Part shown: one piece after another, positions 1 through 6,087 of the stretch | Position numbering within the stretch: the first letter of the stretch is position 1 | Layout of the letters: every line of letters starts with the position of its first letter | Notes under the pieces: model-generated | What the model saw: the letters and a program-made list of their open reading frames with translations, nothing else | Told to the model about the DNA's origin: nothing | Database searches by the model: none | Made by a program: the position numbers and the translations under genes | From: Candidatus Doudnabacteria bacterium RIFCSPHIGHO2_01_48_18 | GTDB lineage: Bacteria; Patescibacteriota; Doudnabacteria; UBA920; 2-01-FULL-46-14 | DNA length: 39,228 nucleotides | Assembly: GCA_001777515.1 (NCBI GenBank) | Contig: MFEF01000024.1 | Span: 1-39,228 of the forward strand | Direction of reading: 5' to 3'

Positions 1-280
1 GTCTGAATTCCGAAAACCGAAAAAAACCGCCCCGCATTCCTCCCGCACCCTCCTGCGGGGCGGAAACCCGAACCCCGCCGAATTTCAAAAACATTTGCCG
101 AAGTTTTGCGAAATCCTTCCTCCCGCAAAATAGTTTTCGCAAAACTTCGTCCATTTTGCTGAACGGCTCACTTACTGGCATTTGAGCCGTTCAGGTGTCT
201 TGCGTTCTCCGCACTTCTGCTTTGCAGAAGCACCACGCTTCGCGTGGTGGCGCGTAGCGCGCGGGGAACTCTACTGATTA
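1..280. repeat. Hairpin-rich non-coding stretch
   Basis: No gene is supported here. The stretch is a series of strong inverted repeats: a 10-bp stem at 27-36/54-63 (CCGCCCCGCA and its complement), a 15-bp perfect stem at 99-113/135-149 (CGAAGTTTTGCGAAA and its complement), a 10-bp stem at 161-170/183-192 (GAACGGCTCA/TGAGCCGTTC), and short stems around 231-262. The third stem has a relative at 11534-11559. These may be intergenic repeat families or the end of a mobile element; the sequence does not decide. Confidence 0.6.
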
Positions 281-286
281 CCGATT

Positions 287-314
287 TTGAAAATAGGTTC
301 TGATTTGGTACAAT
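287..314 (+). promoter_or_regulatory. Likely promoter of the truncated tRNA-Val locus
   Basis: TTGAAA at 287-292 and TACAAT at 309-314 are separated by 16 bp, a plausible housekeeping sigma promoter. It points at the tRNA-like sequence that starts about 25 bp downstream. Confidence 0.45.
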
Positions 315-337
315 AAACGCACCATATCAAAGTCCAG

Positions 338-398
338 TCAGGCGGGGAGCGTACGATTCACATTCGTGAGGTCAGAGGTTCGATCCCTCTCACGCCCA
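338..398 (+). tRNA. tRNA-Val(CAC), 5'-truncated or disrupted
   Basis: The 3' part of a valine tRNA is clear. It has the D-loop tail and D-stem 3' strand (GAGC), an anticodon arm TACGA-TTCACAT-TCGTG with anticodon CAC, a variable loop, a T-arm AGAGG-TTCGATC-CCTCT and the acceptor 3' strand CACGCCC followed by A398. CCA is not encoded. The matching 5' acceptor strand (GGGCGTG) and the D-stem 5' strand are not found upstream; homology stops at about 338. It could be an attachment-site remnant, a gene cut by recombination, or an assembly join. Function as a tRNA is doubtful. Confidence 0.6.
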
Positions 399-404
399 CG
401 CATG

Positions 405-489
405 CCCCGTAGCGAAACGAAGTTTCTGCTATGGGGTTTAAAATCCTGTACCGTCCACCAAAAAACAGACGCTGTGGCAGCGTTTTTTT
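405..489 (+). terminator. Hairpin and rho-independent terminator
   Basis: A long hairpin lies at 405-436 (CCCC, TAGC, GAAAC paired with GTTTC, GCTA, GGGG; loop GAA). It is followed by a classic terminator at 469-489: stem ACGCTG/CAGCGT, loop TGG, then a run of T. This ends the tRNA-Val transcript before lepB. Confidence 0.7.
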
Positions 490-541
490 GTTAGAAAAAA
501 ATGAAAGTGTTTTTTCCGCATGAATAAGCGCTATTTGCCCC

Positions 542-570
542 TTGAATTTATGCTTTTATGCTGATATAGT
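542..570 (+). promoter_or_regulatory. Promoter of lepB
   Basis: TTGAAT at 542-547 and TATAGT at 565-570 are separated by 17 bp. The likely start of transcription is near 577, giving a leader of about 25 nt before the lepB ATG at 603. No clear Shine-Dalgarno sequence precedes that ATG. Confidence 0.5.
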
Positions 571-602
571 ATAGGAACTAAATTTCGTAATGAAATAAAT
601 TT

Positions 603-1229
603 ATGTCGGAAAACAAGAGCGATAACGACACCAATACAACCAATGCAGAAACGCAGCGTCCGGAAGAAGGATATGAACCGCTGCGTTATTTCTTTTTTGA
701 TTTTTTGAAAGTTTTTGTGATGGCGGTGGCCATCATCATTCCCGTACGCTGGTTTCTGTTCCAGCCGTTCGTGGTAACAGGCGATTCCATGCGGCCCACA
801 TTTCATGACGGCAATTATCTGATTATCGATGAGCTAACCTACCGGTTCCGCGAACCAGCCAGGGGCGAGGTCGTGGTCATGCGCTTCCCGAGGGACCCAT
901 CACAGTATTTCATCAAGCGCATTGTGGGTCTACCCGGCGAACATATTGTGATCAAAGAAGGTCGCGTCACCATCCATAACGGCGAGCATCCAGAAGGGTT
1001 AACGCTCGAGGAACCGTACCTGGCCAGCCAGAGCATAACTCACGGCAATATTGAACGCAAGCTCGCCAGCGATGAATTTTTCGTGCTGGGTGATAATCGG
1101 TTATCGTCTTCGGATTCCCGCGTTTGGGGTACGCTGCCAAAAAAAGATATTGTCGGCCGAGTTTATTTGCGGCTGTTTCCCGTGGATGATCTCGAGCTGT
1201 TTGTCCCTTCACCCAGCTACAATGATTAA
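603..1229 (+). CDS. lepB: Signal peptidase I
   Basis: A 208-residue type I signal peptidase, which cleaves Sec/Tat signal peptides at the outer face of the membrane. A hydrophilic N-terminus (about 1-30) is followed by one membrane segment (about 33-55). The catalytic serine lies in GDSMRPTF (S62) and the general-base lysine in QYFIKRIVG (K105). Box E, GDNRLSSSDSRVWG (about 162-175), is intact. It is a single-span form typical of Gram-positive and CPR bacteria. Its stop (1227-1229) overlaps the start of the next gene, so the two are probably co-transcribed. Catalytic residues and length fit the family. Confidence 0.95.
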   Translation: MSENKSDNDTNTTNAETQRPEEGYEPLRYFFFDFLKVFVMAVAIIIPVRWFLFQPFVVTGDSMRPTFHDGNYLIIDELTYRFREPARGEVVVMRFPRDPSQYFIKRIVGLPGEHIVIKEGRVTIHNGEHPEGLTLEEPYLASQSITHGNIERKLASDEFFVLGDNRLSSSDSRVWGTLPKKDIVGRVYLRLFPVDDLELFVPSPSYND

Positions 1230-2490
1230 CATGCAGAAAAAGAAAAAAGCCTCGGAAACGCAGACATTGCCAATTACTGTCATCCCGCCCGAGCTGCAAC
1301 AGCCCGATGTGTTTCTCGATAATTTACATCGTGTTGTCGGCAATTTCGGCTTTCACCAGGTGTTGCTGCCGGCGCTTGAAGAAAGAAAGATTTTTACAAA
1401 GCAGCGGGACTTGGAAAAAATTTACGGCGACAATCTGCTCGAGATCGCTGGCGCGCCCGGAGACTCGGTGCTTTCGCCTGTGCATACCTTTTCCGTGCTG
1501 AGGCGCTATTTGCAAAACGTAAAAACCCGCGGTCCGCATGTCAGCAAATGGTTTTCACTTTCGCCAATCATCAATATTGAAAACAACAAGCCTGTCACTG
1601 CGCATGAATTCGCGCTCTATATTCTTGGCGAAGATTCATCGCTCGCCGGCGCGCAGCTCGTCAACACAACGGCAGAAATACTCCGTGAGTTCGGCGTTTC
1701 CGAATTTATGATTGAACTCAATTCGCTCGGATGCGGGATTTGTCAGAAAAATTACCAGGAGCTTCTCGAGAGCCACGTAGTCAAGGTTGCCGGCCGGCTT
1801 TGCCGCGACTGCGAAGCTGATTTGCCATCAAATCCGACCGCGCTGTGGCGCTGCGATAACTCGAACTGCCAGGAGATCGTGGCAGGCGCGCCGCAGATTA
1901 TTGATTCCCTCGATGTGCCATGCAAAACCAATCTCATGGGGGTGCTCGAGAATATTGATGACCTTGGCATTCCTTATACTCTCAATCCCACGCTTTCACT
2001 GCCTCTGCACCAAGAAAAAGTAGTGTTTCGCATTACTGCTCCTGACGCGCCAGAAAACGTGATCGGCCATGGCGGCAATTACAGCGCCTGGACCAAGGCT
2101 CTCGGATTTTCGGAACCGATTCCGGTTATGGGTTTTATCACCACTTTTGATAAACTCTGGGCGTCTGTGCCGGAAGAGCGTCGCCGGACCGGCCCCAAGA
2201 TTGACGTGTTCATGGTTCCCTTAGGCCCTATCGCGGTCAGAAAAGCCATGGTTTTGCACCGCGACCTCCAGCACTCCGGCATCTCCAGCGCGGAAGGCAT
2301 GCTCTCCAGTTCCTCAATCAAGAATCAGCTCAAAGAAGCCGTAGAAAAAAAATGCGAAATCGCCCTCATCATCGGACAAAAAGAAGCCATTGATGAAACC
2401 GTGATCCTCCGCGACATGCGTTCCGGCATGCAGGAACTCTTTGCCATGGATCGCATTATCGAAGAGGTCAAGAAGCGGCTGGGCAAATAA
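1222..2490 (+). CDS. HisRS-like protein, predicted catalytically inactive
   Basis: A class II aminoacyl-tRNA-synthetase fold related to bacterial histidyl-tRNA synthetase, about 422 residues from ATG 1222 (alternative ATG 1231). The insertion region LNSLGCGIC...CRDCEADL...CDNSNCQEI matches HisRS, and a C-terminal anticodon-binding (HGTP) domain is present (about 325-420). The active site is eroded: the motif 2 arginine is missing, the RGLDYY histidine loop is replaced (NPTLSLPLHQEK), and the GGRYD motif reads GHGGNYSAW. A separate, intact hisS lies at 28353. The protein may be a HisZ-like regulator or a tRNA-binding paralogue; no hisG is visible here, so its role is unknown. It overlaps lepB by 8 bp. 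Confidence 0.75.
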   Translation: MINMQKKKKASETQTLPITVIPPELQQPDVFLDNLHRVVGNFGFHQVLLPALEERKIFTKQRDLEKIYGDNLLEIAGAPGDSVLSPVHTFSVLRRYLQNVKTRGPHVSKWFSLSPIINIENNKPVTAHEFALYILGEDSSLAGAQLVNTTAEILREFGVSEFMIELNSLGCGICQKNYQELLESHVVKVAGRLCRDCEADLPSNPTALWRCDNSNCQEIVAGAPQIIDSLDVPCKTNLMGVLENIDDLGIPYTLNPTLSLPLHQEKVVFRITAPDAPENVIGHGGNYSAWTKALGFSEPIPVMGFITTFDKLWASVPEERRRTGPKIDVFMVPLGPIAVRKAMVLHRDLQHSGISSAEGMLSSSSIKNQLKEAVEKKCEIALIIGQKEAIDETVILRDMRSGMQELFAMDRIIEEVKKRLGK

Positions 2491-2493
2491 TTA

Positions 2494-2522
2494 TTGACAG
2501 ACGATTTATTCATGATTAGGAT
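2494..2522 (+). promoter_or_regulatory. Promoter of the small coiled-coil gene
   Basis: TTGACA at 2494-2499 and TAGGAT at 2517-2522 have a 17-bp spacer. The predicted transcription start falls on or next to the ATG at 2529, so the mRNA may be leaderless. Alternatively AGGA at 2518-2521 acts as a ribosome binding site of a longer transcript. Confidence 0.4.
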
Positions 2523-2528
2523 AAAATT

Positions 2529-2828
2529 ATGGCTGGTAAAATAGACAAATTATCGGACAATGATATTGACAAGATTGCTAACCTATTAGACGATCGGCTT
2601 GCTCTATTGGCAACTAAAGAGTTTGTTAGGGAGGAAATCGGTGGAGTCAGATCAGAAATGAAGACGCTCGAAAATAATTTAAAAACGTATATTGACGAAG
2701 GTATTGAAACGGTCATGGAAGGAATCGATAATCTTTCCAAACAACTTGCAGAAAAAGAAAGAGTAGATAAGATCGCAAAATGGGCTAAAGAAGTCGGCGA
2801 AAAGGTCGGAGTTAGAATAGACATCTAG
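2529..2828 (+). CDS. Small coiled-coil protein of unknown function
   Basis: A 99-residue, highly charged, helical protein without signal peptide or membrane segment. Residues about 30-85 show heptad-like spacing of hydrophobic residues and many E/K residues, suggesting a coiled coil. Small coiled-coil ORFs of this kind are common in Patescibacteria, but I do not recognise a named family. It has its own promoter and terminator, so it is a monocistronic gene. Confidence 0.65.
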   Translation: MAGKIDKLSDNDIDKIANLLDDRLALLATKEFVREEIGGVRSEMKTLENNLKTYIDEGIETVMEGIDNLSKQLAEKERVDKIAKWAKEVGEKVGVRIDI

Positions 2829-2850
2829 ACAAAACCGCCGAAATATGATA

Positions 2851-2883
2851 CCCTGAATCGTCAATCCGGATTCGGGGTTTTTT
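2851..2883 (+). terminator. Rho-independent terminator
   Basis: A 9-bp stem (CCCTGAATC at 2851-2859 with GATTCGGGG at 2869-2877, one T-G pair) is followed by a run of T. It ends the coiled-coil gene and insulates the DGR target gene. Confidence 0.8.
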
Positions 2884-2933
2884 GTGCCTAATCTTGAGGA
2901 TTGCGTTAACAATCGAAATTAGGAGGTCTGTAC

Positions 2934-4058
2934 ATGAACGCTGCGAAAAATCGTGGTGTAGTAACGGATCGTGAACTCGTCGTGGCCAAAAAAGCCATTG
3001 ATGTCGGATCACTGATTCTTTCTGGCAAGCGAAGCCCTGTCGATGAGTCAGCCTTGGAAGCACTCGATGTCGCATTACAGGCATTTTGGGATCGTCAGCC
3101 ATTCACAGCGACGGGCGAGGTTTTGAAACCCGCAACTTTTGCGGAATTTCTGGCCGTGCCGAATCGCACGCCGGGAATGTTTAATCAGCTCGCCAGCGAA
3201 GTTTCCTGGTGGACGCTTCTGGATCAGATCGAACAGTCCTGTTTTCTCCAGCCGGAACGGCTCGAAATTGCCCGGTCTGTCCTCATCACGCTTTGGAAAG
3301 ACGAGATCGCGCGAAAGCCGTATCAGCCGCCAAAGGATTGGCGATACCTGCCAGTAATGCAAGTGGCTGAGTGGTTCAAGAAAATTTTCGGTTCCTCTCT
3401 GGTTGCGGACGCTGTTGTCAAGCACGCTTCAAAAGGGAACTGGTCAGACGGCAGCGAGGGATTCCTGACTGCGCCAAAGCTGACCACTCTCGCGCGGCTG
3501 TTTGCCATCGAGGGTAATCCGCTAGAGGATACGACTGAGGGGCGCATTGCCTACGCCCGCATCGTGGAGTTGTTTGTGCCGAAGGTCGGTGAGGAATATG
3601 TAAAAGCTCATCGCGACAAGATCAGCTTTGCGAATTGGCGAGAAGGGGCATTAACTGCCGATCATATTGTGCTGACTCCAGCCGGGCGCAAGGCCTGGCA
3701 GGAGCTCGAAGCGCAGTATGCAGGTGATTTCGTGATCGCCCCGGCCATTAGCGGGAGAAGCTATGCGGGGTATTCTCAGCGACTCGCCCGTTTGTGGGTT
3801 GCGTTATCGGGCAATCAAATGCCTCAGGACTGCATTATGACTGGCAGTACATTGATGGTGCAGCCGCAGCGGCTTTGCGATGGTAGCCATCTGCGAATCG
3901 ACAATCCAGGCAATGCTTACTCTCCGGATGCTGATGGCGAGTTCTGGGACTGCGTCAGCTGGGTCTTCCTTTCCGACGATCGCGGGCTCGTATTCGGCAG
4001 CGGCAATGCTGGCGATGCGAGTCGGGGCTTTGGCTCTGCCGTCGTCCTCCGCTCGTAG
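2934..4058 (+). CDS. DGR target (variable) protein
   Basis: A 374-residue protein whose C-terminal 44 codons are the variable repeat of a diversity-generating retroelement. Family knowledge says such proteins display hypervariable residues on a C-type-lectin (FGE-sulfatase-like) fold; the last ~110 residues (from about GSTLMVQPQRLCDG to FGSAVVLRS) fit that, with W, C and G landmarks kept between variable positions. The first ~260 residues are not recognised. There is no signal peptide or membrane segment, so it is probably cytoplasmic. The start is set by a strong Shine-Dalgarno (AGGAGG, about 2922) before ATG 2934. The ligand is unknown. Compared with TR, 15 codons differ. Confidence 0.85.
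   Translation: MNAAKNRGVVTDRELVVAKKAIDVGSLILSGKRSPVDESALEALDVALQAFWDRQPFTATGEVLKPATFAEFLAVPNRTPGMFNQLASEVSWWTLLDQIEQSCFLQPERLEIARSVLITLWKDEIARKPYQPPKDWRYLPVMQVAEWFKKIFGSSLVADAVVKHASKGNWSDGSEGFLTAPKLTTLARLFAIEGNPLEDTTEGRIAYARIVELFVPKVGEEYVKAHRDKISFANWREGALTADHIVLTPAGRKAWQELEAQYAGDFVIAPAISGRSYAGYSQRLARLWVALSGNQMPQDCIMTGSTLMVQPQRLCDGSHLRIDNPGNAYSPDADGEFWDCVSWVFLSDDRGLVFGSGNAGDASRGFGSAVVLRS
3923..4055 (+). repeat. DGR variable repeat (VR)
   Basis: 133 bp, ending directly before the TAG stop of the target gene. It aligns without gaps to TR at 4356-4488 (constant offset 433). I count 20 mismatches, and at every one TR has A (15 A to G, 4 A to T, 1 A to C). They fall in 15 codons, mostly AAC, AAT, AAG and GAC in TR. 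The last 27 bp (from TTTGGCTC to CCGCTCG) are identical and GC-rich, as expected for the initiation-of-mutagenic-homing end. Confidence 0.95.
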
Positions 4059-4070
4059 TGTTTGCAACTT

Positions 4071-4118
4071 GGGACTTGGAATTCTTTGAATCTTTTGATT
4101 TCTTGAATTCCTTGTCCC
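4071..4118 (+). repeat. Hairpin just downstream of VR
   Basis: Interrupted inverted repeat: GGGAC, GGAATTC and GAATC on the left arm pair with GATTTC (imperfect), GAATTCC and GTCCC on the right, with TT facing TT between blocks. It begins 15 bp after VR. DGRs of the Bordetella phage type need a hairpin or cruciform just after VR for homing, so this may be the equivalent. The T-rich tract after it could also make it a terminator. The remaining sequence up to TR (4119-4355) holds only short hairpins (about 4170 and 4288) and no gene. Confidence 0.5.
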
Positions 4119-4355
4119 TTTTTCTTTTTTGTAAAAAATATTATACTTTTTTTGAAAGTAGGCTAATGTCCGAAAGCGTAATTCTTTCGGCGCCGAAATT
4201 CTCGTTTTTCTCAAACCAGAGTCTTTGGATCGCAAGATTCAGAGAGCGAGTTTTAAAAAGACAGACACTACTTGTTTTTCTTTAAGGCAGATTTAACTGC
4301 CGCAATTTTTGCTCTCATACGGCAGAGCACCATAAAAGACGAAGAAAGACAATCT

Positions 4356-4488
4356 TCCGGATGCTGATGGCAAGTTCTGGAACTGCGTCAACTGGAACTT
4401 CAATTCCGACGATCGCAAGCTCAAATTCGACAACGACAATGCTGACAATGCGAATCAGAACTTTGGCTCTGCCGTCGTCCTCCGCTCG
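4356..4488 (+). repeat. DGR template repeat (TR)
   Basis: The adenine-rich template for VR, in the same orientation and 300 bp downstream of it. Read in the VR frame it is rich in AAC/AAT codons (Asn), the usual arrangement because A mutagenesis of these codons gives many residues and no stop. It lies outside any credible CDS. Its 3' end is 12 bp from the stop codon of the opposing avd gene. Confidence 0.93.
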
Positions 4489-4499
4489 TTGCGTCTGTC

Positions 4500-4850
4500 T
4501 TACCTCACGGCTTTTATCCAGCCGCCGATCTGGCGGCCGATATCTAGGATTATTTCCTGAGCCGTGAGGTATTTTTTGTCTTCGAGGATTTTGATATCAT
4601 TGGCAAGTCGCAGGAGAATTTTTAGTAATCCCAATTTCCGGCTGGCCTTCTCTAGAATTGGCTGTTTCCAGTCACGCTTGGCAGTCTCTGCCTCGATTAA
4701 AAGTTCCAACATCTCGAGTAGCAGAACTTTTATTTTCTCTCCTAATGAATATTTGTCACTCTTCGGGAATTTTTTCGTATATTCATAGATTAGTTTGTAA
4801 AGATCGTAAGATTTTTGAATAACAGCGATTTGGCTATGGATGTAAGTCAT
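4500..4850 (-). CDS. avd: DGR accessory variability determinant, four-helix bundle (Avd-type)
   Basis: A 116-residue all-helical protein of the four-helix-bundle (23S rRNA intervening-sequence/Avd) family. The pattern KYSLGEKIK...LLEMLELLIEA...LGLLKILLRLANDIKIL..KKYLTAQEIILDIGRQIGGWIK is typical. In DGRs Avd forms a basic pentamer that binds reverse transcriptase and template RNA. Here the gene is on the strand opposite to target, TR and RT, which is unusual. Its ATG (4848-4850) is 7 bp from the edge of a palindromic element, so any native ribosome binding site has been replaced; expression is doubtful. Confidence 0.8.
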   Translation of the reverse strand: MTYIHSQIAVIQKSYDLYKLIYEYTKKFPKSDKYSLGEKIKVLLLEMLELLIEAETAKRDWKQPILEKASRKLGLLKILLRLANDIKILEDKKYLTAQEIILDIGRQIGGWIKAVR

Positions 4851-4857
4851 GATTTAT

Positions 4858-4952
4858 CCAGCACCTTCCAGAATACCCCGCAGCTTGCTGCGGGGATGAA
4901 TGGCTCAATATAGCCTTCCTGCGGGGTGCAATACCCCGACAGGAAGGTCTGG
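4858..4952 (+). repeat. 96-bp palindromic element, copy 1 (1-nt deletion)
   Basis: Same sequence as the copies at 27961 and 35410 apart from a missing G near the right end (GGTCTGG instead of GGTGCTGG), so 95 bp. GATTTAT precedes it and ATTTAT follows. It sits exactly between the avd start and the truncated RT, that is at the DGR breakpoint. Confidence 0.9.
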
Positions 4953-5316
4953 ATTTATTTTCATTCATAAAGACAAAGATTATTTAGCAGACATGATTTC
5001 GCAAATAGACAAATTTTTGAGAGCCGAGCTGAAGCTTGGGCTCCATCCGCAAAAAATTATTTTAAGAAAATTATCGCAAGGCATTGATTTCCTCGGTTAT
5101 GTTATTTTACCTTATCATCGGGTGCTAAGGACAAAAACCAAACGCCGAATGTTTCGCAAGGTGAATGAGAAAGTGCGCGATTGGGAGAGTGGCCAGACCA
5201 GCCGGAAATCGCTGGAGCAGGCTTTGCAGTCGTATTTCGGAATGCTGAAGCCTTGCCGGGCATGGAGGTCAAAACAAGAATTAAAATTAAAACGAATGCT
5301 GGATACCGGCTCGTAG
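4953..5316 (+). pseudogene. DGR reverse transcriptase, C-terminal remnant
   Basis: About 120 codons, in frame from FIFIHKDKDYL to RMLDTGS, matching the palm-end and thumb of DGR/group II-type reverse transcriptases: LRAELKLGLHPQK, GIDFLGYVILPYHRVLR, then the helical thumb with SYFGMLKPCRAW. The fingers and most of the palm, including the YxDD catalytic motif that should directly precede FIFIHKD, are absent; the palindromic element lies at exactly that point. The only in-frame ATG (4900) is inside the element. As written, this cannot be an active RT; either recombination between elements removed the front or the assembly is chimeric here. Confidence 0.85.
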
Positions 5317-5341
5317 GCCGGAATGTCAGCCATGTATTAAG

Positions 5342-5370
5342 TTGCGAATTTCCTCGGGAAGTGTTATAAT
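5342..5370 (+). promoter_or_regulatory. Promoter of rpsU operon
   Basis: TTGCGA (5342-5347), 17-bp spacer, TATAAT (5365-5370). This gives a leader of about 40 nt before the GTG start of rpsU and probably drives rpsU-yqeY-ftsA. Confidence 0.6.
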
Positions 5371-5416
5371 TTTCAAGTAAATTTTAACGCATCTGATCGG
5401 GGGTGTTTAACTAAAA

Positions 5417-5653
5417 GTGGTAGAAGTAAAGCGGAAAGATGGGGAGTCGTTTGAAAGCTTGCTCCGTCGTTTCAATCGCAAAATCCAGCAAAGTGGAGTT
5501 TTGGTCCGTGCCCGCAAGATCCAGTTCTATGAGCCGCCCAAATCCCGCAACCTGGCCCGTGTCAGTGCCCGCCGCAGAGCTGAACTCTCGGCTGAACGTG
5601 AAACTCTTAAAAAACTTGGTAAGCCTGTAAGCTATAAATGGAAAAGCCGCTAA
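5417..5653 (+). CDS. rpsU: Small ribosomal subunit protein bS21
   Basis: A 78-residue S21 homologue: N-terminal VEVKRKDGESFESLLRRFNRKIQQSGVL, then basic RARKIQFYEPPKSRNLARVSARRRAEL and a lysine-rich tail. S21 binds the 30S platform near the anti-Shine-Dalgarno end of 16S rRNA. The start is GTG at 5417, chosen because the family N-terminus begins there and no ATG precedes it in frame. The 3' end overlaps yqeY by 16 bp. The rpsU-yqeY pairing is a classic conserved one. Confidence 0.93.
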   Translation: MVEVKRKDGESFESLLRRFNRKIQQSGVLVRARKIQFYEPPKSRNLARVSARRRAELSAERETLKKLGKPVSYKWKSR

Positions 5654-6087
5654 AAGAAACGATCGCGGCAGACCTTAAAGCCGCTTTGAAACAAAAGGAT
5701 ACGCGCAAAGTTTCTGTTCTGCGTATGATTAACGCTGAGATCAAAAATCTGGAAATCGAGATGCGTAAGGACGCTGTCGACGCGGACGTGCTCAAGGTTT
5801 TGAACTCGAGCGCGAAAAAGCACCAGGATTCGATCACCCAGTTTCAATCAGGTGGCCGCCTGGATCTCGTGGAGCAGGAACAAGCAGAGCTCAAAATCAT
5901 TCAGGAATATTTACCAGAGCAGCTAGGCGATGCGGAACTTGATGCGCTTATCGAGGGCGCGATAAAAGAAACGGGCGCCAGCAGCGCCGCGGATTTTGGC
6001 AAAGCCATGAAAACCTTGATGCCAAAAATCCAGGGCCGCGCTAACGGACAAATAGTTTCCCAAAAGTTAAAAGAAAAATTAGGCTAA
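5638..6087 (+). CDS. yqeY: GatB/YqeY domain protein
   Basis: A 149-residue stand-alone YqeY protein. It resembles the C-terminal tRNA-binding domain of GatB: N-terminal helical half with LKAALKQKDTRKVSVLRMINAEIKN, central EEQAELKIIQEYLPEQLGDAEL, and C-terminal DFGKAMKTLMPKIQGRANGQIVSQKLKEKL. It may assist tRNA amidation or quality control; the exact role is not established. It overlaps rpsU and is followed immediately by ftsA (stop 6085-6087, ATG 6088). Confidence 0.92.
   Translation: MEKPLKETIAADLKAALKQKDTRKVSVLRMINAEIKNLEIEMRKDAVDADVLKVLNSSAKKHQDSITQFQSGGRLDLVEQEQAELKIIQEYLPEQLGDAELDALIEGAIKETGASSAADFGKAMKTLMPKIQGRANGQIVSQKLKEKLG

Noticed and set aside
4361-4567. 68-residue ORF over the TR
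   Set aside because: It is a different reading frame of the non-coding template repeat, and its tail is antisense to avd.
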